A stretch of DNA of 6,408 bases, from assembly GCA_937891135.1 (NCBI GenBank), contig CALAFB010000114.1:1-6408 (forward strand), in the 5' to 3' direction. Source of the stretch: an uncultured Elusimicrobium sp. (GTDB lineage: Bacteria; Elusimicrobiota; Elusimicrobia; Elusimicrobiales; Elusimicrobiaceae). Under the pieces are notes generated by a model that saw only the letters and a program-made list of their open reading frames with translations, had not been told where the DNA came from and searched no databases. Numbering within the stretch: the stretch's first letter is position 1; each line of letters begins with the position of its first letter. Below, piece by piece: positions 5,545 through 6,408 of this stretch. A program made the translations under genes and the position numbers.

Positions 5545-5558
5545 AATAACGTAGTACT

Positions 5559-5564
5559 TACAAT
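5559..5564 (+). promoter_or_regulatory. Alternative -10 box next to the leader fold
   Basis: TACAAT matches the -10 consensus at five of six bases. A start about seven bases downstream (near 5571) would place the 5' end of the RNA just before the closing stem of the folded leader at 5575, which makes it attractive despite the lack of a good -35. Confidence 0.35.
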
Positions 5565-5574
5565 TTGATTTGAA

Positions 5575-5763
5575 GATTATTTGTTGAAGCGTGGAGGAAG
5601 ACCACGCCGAGCAATGGAAAGATGAAGGTCTTTCCGGCGCAAGTTCTCAATCAACAAGTAATCGCCTTAGTCTTGCCCATTTCTCTTAACTAGGGATTGG
5701 GTAGGCGGCGATTATTTGTTAAAGGTCATTGAGAACTGCTTTTAACAAAGTCGCCGCCTTTTT
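5575..5763 (+). promoter_or_regulatory. Switch-like structured leader (riboswitch/attenuator candidate) upstream of the pilin
   Basis: Three stems form a three-way junction. P1 is GATTATTTGTTG (5575-5586) with CAACAAGTAATC (5652-5663), 12 pairs with one G-U. P2 is GCGTGG/CCACGC (5589-5594/5602-5607, loop AGGAAGA). P3 is GGAAAGA/TCTTTCC (5616-5622/5629-5635, loop TGAAGG). The P1 3' strand can instead pair with a second copy of the P1 5' strand: 5653-5666 with 5707-5720, 14 pairs with one G-U. That pairing is extended by AGTTCTCAAT/ATTGAGAACT (5642-5651/5728-5737) and, within its loop, TGCCCA/TGGGTA (5674-5679/5698-5703). It consumes the 5' strand of the terminator at 5704-5763. P1 closed would therefore mean termination, and P1 open would mean read-through into the pilin gene. 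I do not recognise a known ligand-binding core. GGA in the P2 loop could also suit an RNA-binding protein of the CsrA type. Confidence 0.7.
5704..5763 (+). terminator. Strong intrinsic terminator in the pilin leader
   Basis: GGCGGCGA (5704-5711) pairs with TCGCCGCC (5751-5758), and above a small internal loop TTTGTTAAA (5715-5723) pairs with TTTAACAAA (5741-5749). TTTTT (5759-5763) follows. It lies 44 bp before the pilin start, so it would stop transcription of the pilin unless the competing antiterminator fold forms. It may also simply end the preceding redox operon. Confidence 0.88.
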
Positions 5764-5807
5764 ATCGGCAAAATTTGAAATAACTTAAAAGAAACAGGAG
5801 ATAATGT

Positions 5808-6305
5808 ATGACGTATAAAGGCAATGCCCGGCGGGGTTTTACGCTAATAGAATTATTAGTGGTAGTGTTAATCATTGGCATTTTGGCCGCGGTAGCGGTG
5901 CCGCAATATCGGTTAGCAGTAACAAAGACTGAAATAGGAGGGCTTTTGTCTTTGATCAAAACTATCAAAATAGCTGAGGGAAATTATTATTTAGCGAATG
6001 GTACATATACTACGCAAGCCGACCTATTAGATATAGAACTGCCCGCTCAATGTATCGCTACGAATGTTCCACATGTTTGGGCGTGCGGTAATAACATAGA
6101 ATTTCTTCTTTCTTCAAATCATATTAGTTTGCGTTTTTGTCCGGGAAAAAGTCACGTTGTTGGAAATTGTGAAAACAGTATGGACTTTCAAACAGTTCAC
6201 TATTTTTTGACAGGGGCGAATGTTAATAACGGGAAACAACATGTTGTTGTTTATAATAATTCTCTGTTGGGCCATCAAATTCATAATTGGTTACAAGATA
6301 AATAG
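5808..6305 (+). CDS. Type IV prepilin / pseudopilin
   Basis: The leader MTYKGNARRG is followed by F11-TLIELLVVVLIIGILAAVA, a class III prepilin signal. Prepilin peptidase should cut after G10 and methylate F11, and E15 is the conserved Glu at mature position 5 used in filament assembly. A hydrophobic helix (about 11-32) continues into the amphipathic stretch PQYRLAVTKTEIGGLLSLIKTIKIAEGNYYLANGTY, typical of PilE-like pilins. The globular part (about 75-165) has C82, C93, C111 and C121, possibly two disulphides, and no family I recognise. The 165-residue length is usual. AGGAG (5796-5800) lies seven bases before the ATG; an ATG at 5804 is out of frame. The gene stands alone, without pilus assembly genes nearby, and its body looks more AT-rich than the redox genes. 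It follows the switch-like leader. Confidence 0.93.
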   Translation: MTYKGNARRGFTLIELLVVVLIIGILAAVAVPQYRLAVTKTEIGGLLSLIKTIKIAEGNYYLANGTYTTQADLLDIELPAQCIATNVPHVWACGNNIEFLLSSNHISLRFCPGKSHVVGNCENSMDFQTVHYFLTGANVNNGKQHVVVYNNSLLGHQIHNWLQDK

Positions 6306-6407
6306 AATTTTCTCAGTGAATTCGGCTACAACGGTAGGTGCTGACCTGTAGGCCGGAAAGAGTGGTTTGCTGTAGGGGATTACAAACGGAAGCCCAACGA
6401 AGTAGCG
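6291..6407 (-). other. Open frame running off the window edge; nature unclear
   Basis: On the - strand a frame is open from the window edge to TAA at 6291-6293 (38 codons, with RYFVGLPFVIPYSK near its start and VVAEFTEKILFIL at the end). It overlaps the pilin 3' end by 15 bp, and I recognise no family. All three + strand frames contain stops in 6306-6408, so nothing follows the pilin on that strand here. I see no intrinsic terminator after the pilin; GAATT/AATTC (6305-6309/6319-6323) is a weak hairpin without a T-tract. The frame may be a convergent gene's end or chance. Confidence 0.2.
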
Positions 6408-6408
6408 C

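Noticed and set aside
5575..5763. c-di-GMP (GEMM-I) or purine riboswitch upstream of the pilin
   Set aside because: The three-way or paired-hairpin layout and pilin target are suggestive, but the conserved core bases I know (GCAAACC/GGACGCAAAGCC for GEMM-I; the TATA and TCTACC junctions for purine) are absent.
6306..6408. tRNA, RNase P or rRNA fragment
   Set aside because: No cloverleaf, no CCA end and no conserved rRNA or RNase P motif could be found on either strand.
5808..6408. Diversity-generating retroelement variable region in the pilin
   Set aside because: No template repeat, reverse transcriptase or accessory gene in the window, and no near-repeat of the pilin 3' end.

Overview
The window looks like a chromosomal segment of a gut-associated Gram-negative bacterium, and I lean towards Elusimicrobiota (an Elusimicrobium-like lineage). 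Three things suggest this: a short stand-alone prepilin with an RRGFTLIELLVVV-type leader of the style abundant in that phylum; strong AGGAGG-type ribosome binding sites; and redox genes whose best remembered relatives are spread among gut Bacillota, Bacteroidota and Proteobacteria. The assignment is an inference and was not tested by any search.

Left part (1-1449). The first 30 bases read as the last nine codons of a + strand gene. A composite palindrome (37-142, REP/BIME-like) follows. Two genes then lie on the - strand: a 104-residue remnant of a Fic-type protein, keeping only its winged-helix tail and a threefold KVDI heptad (207-521), and a complete LysR-family regulator (580-1449).

Centre (1450-5509). 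The LysR gene is divergent from a set of + strand redox genes: a YajO-like aldo/keto reductase, a tandem TAAC repeat and a GAAA-loop terminator, then a tight run of an SDR oxidoreductase, a lipoprotein-type flavodoxin, a four-helix membrane protein with two [4Fe-4S] ferredoxin motifs, a LacA/Maa-like hexapeptide acetyltransferase and a 3'-truncated SnoaL/NTF2-like gene. The last five are separated by 0-6 bp or overlap, so they are probably one transcript. The likely logic is LysR control of a small-molecule reduction module in which the membrane Fe-S protein and the anchored flavodoxin handle electrons and the soluble reductases act on carbonyl or sugar-like substrates. The substrate cannot be read from the sequence.

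Right part (5484-6408). A 298-bp gene-free stretch holds the most interesting signal. A nested inverted repeat surrounds a TATAAT box. It is followed by an RNA leader that can fold into a three-way junction and has two mutually exclusive downstream folds: a strong intrinsic terminator or a long antiterminator. A near-identical 15-nt sequence is present twice (5575-5589 and 5710-5724), and one central segment can pair with either copy. This switch-like leader ends 44 bp before a type IV prepilin gene (5808-6305). I do not recognise it as a named riboswitch class. The final 100 bases hold no feature I can name.
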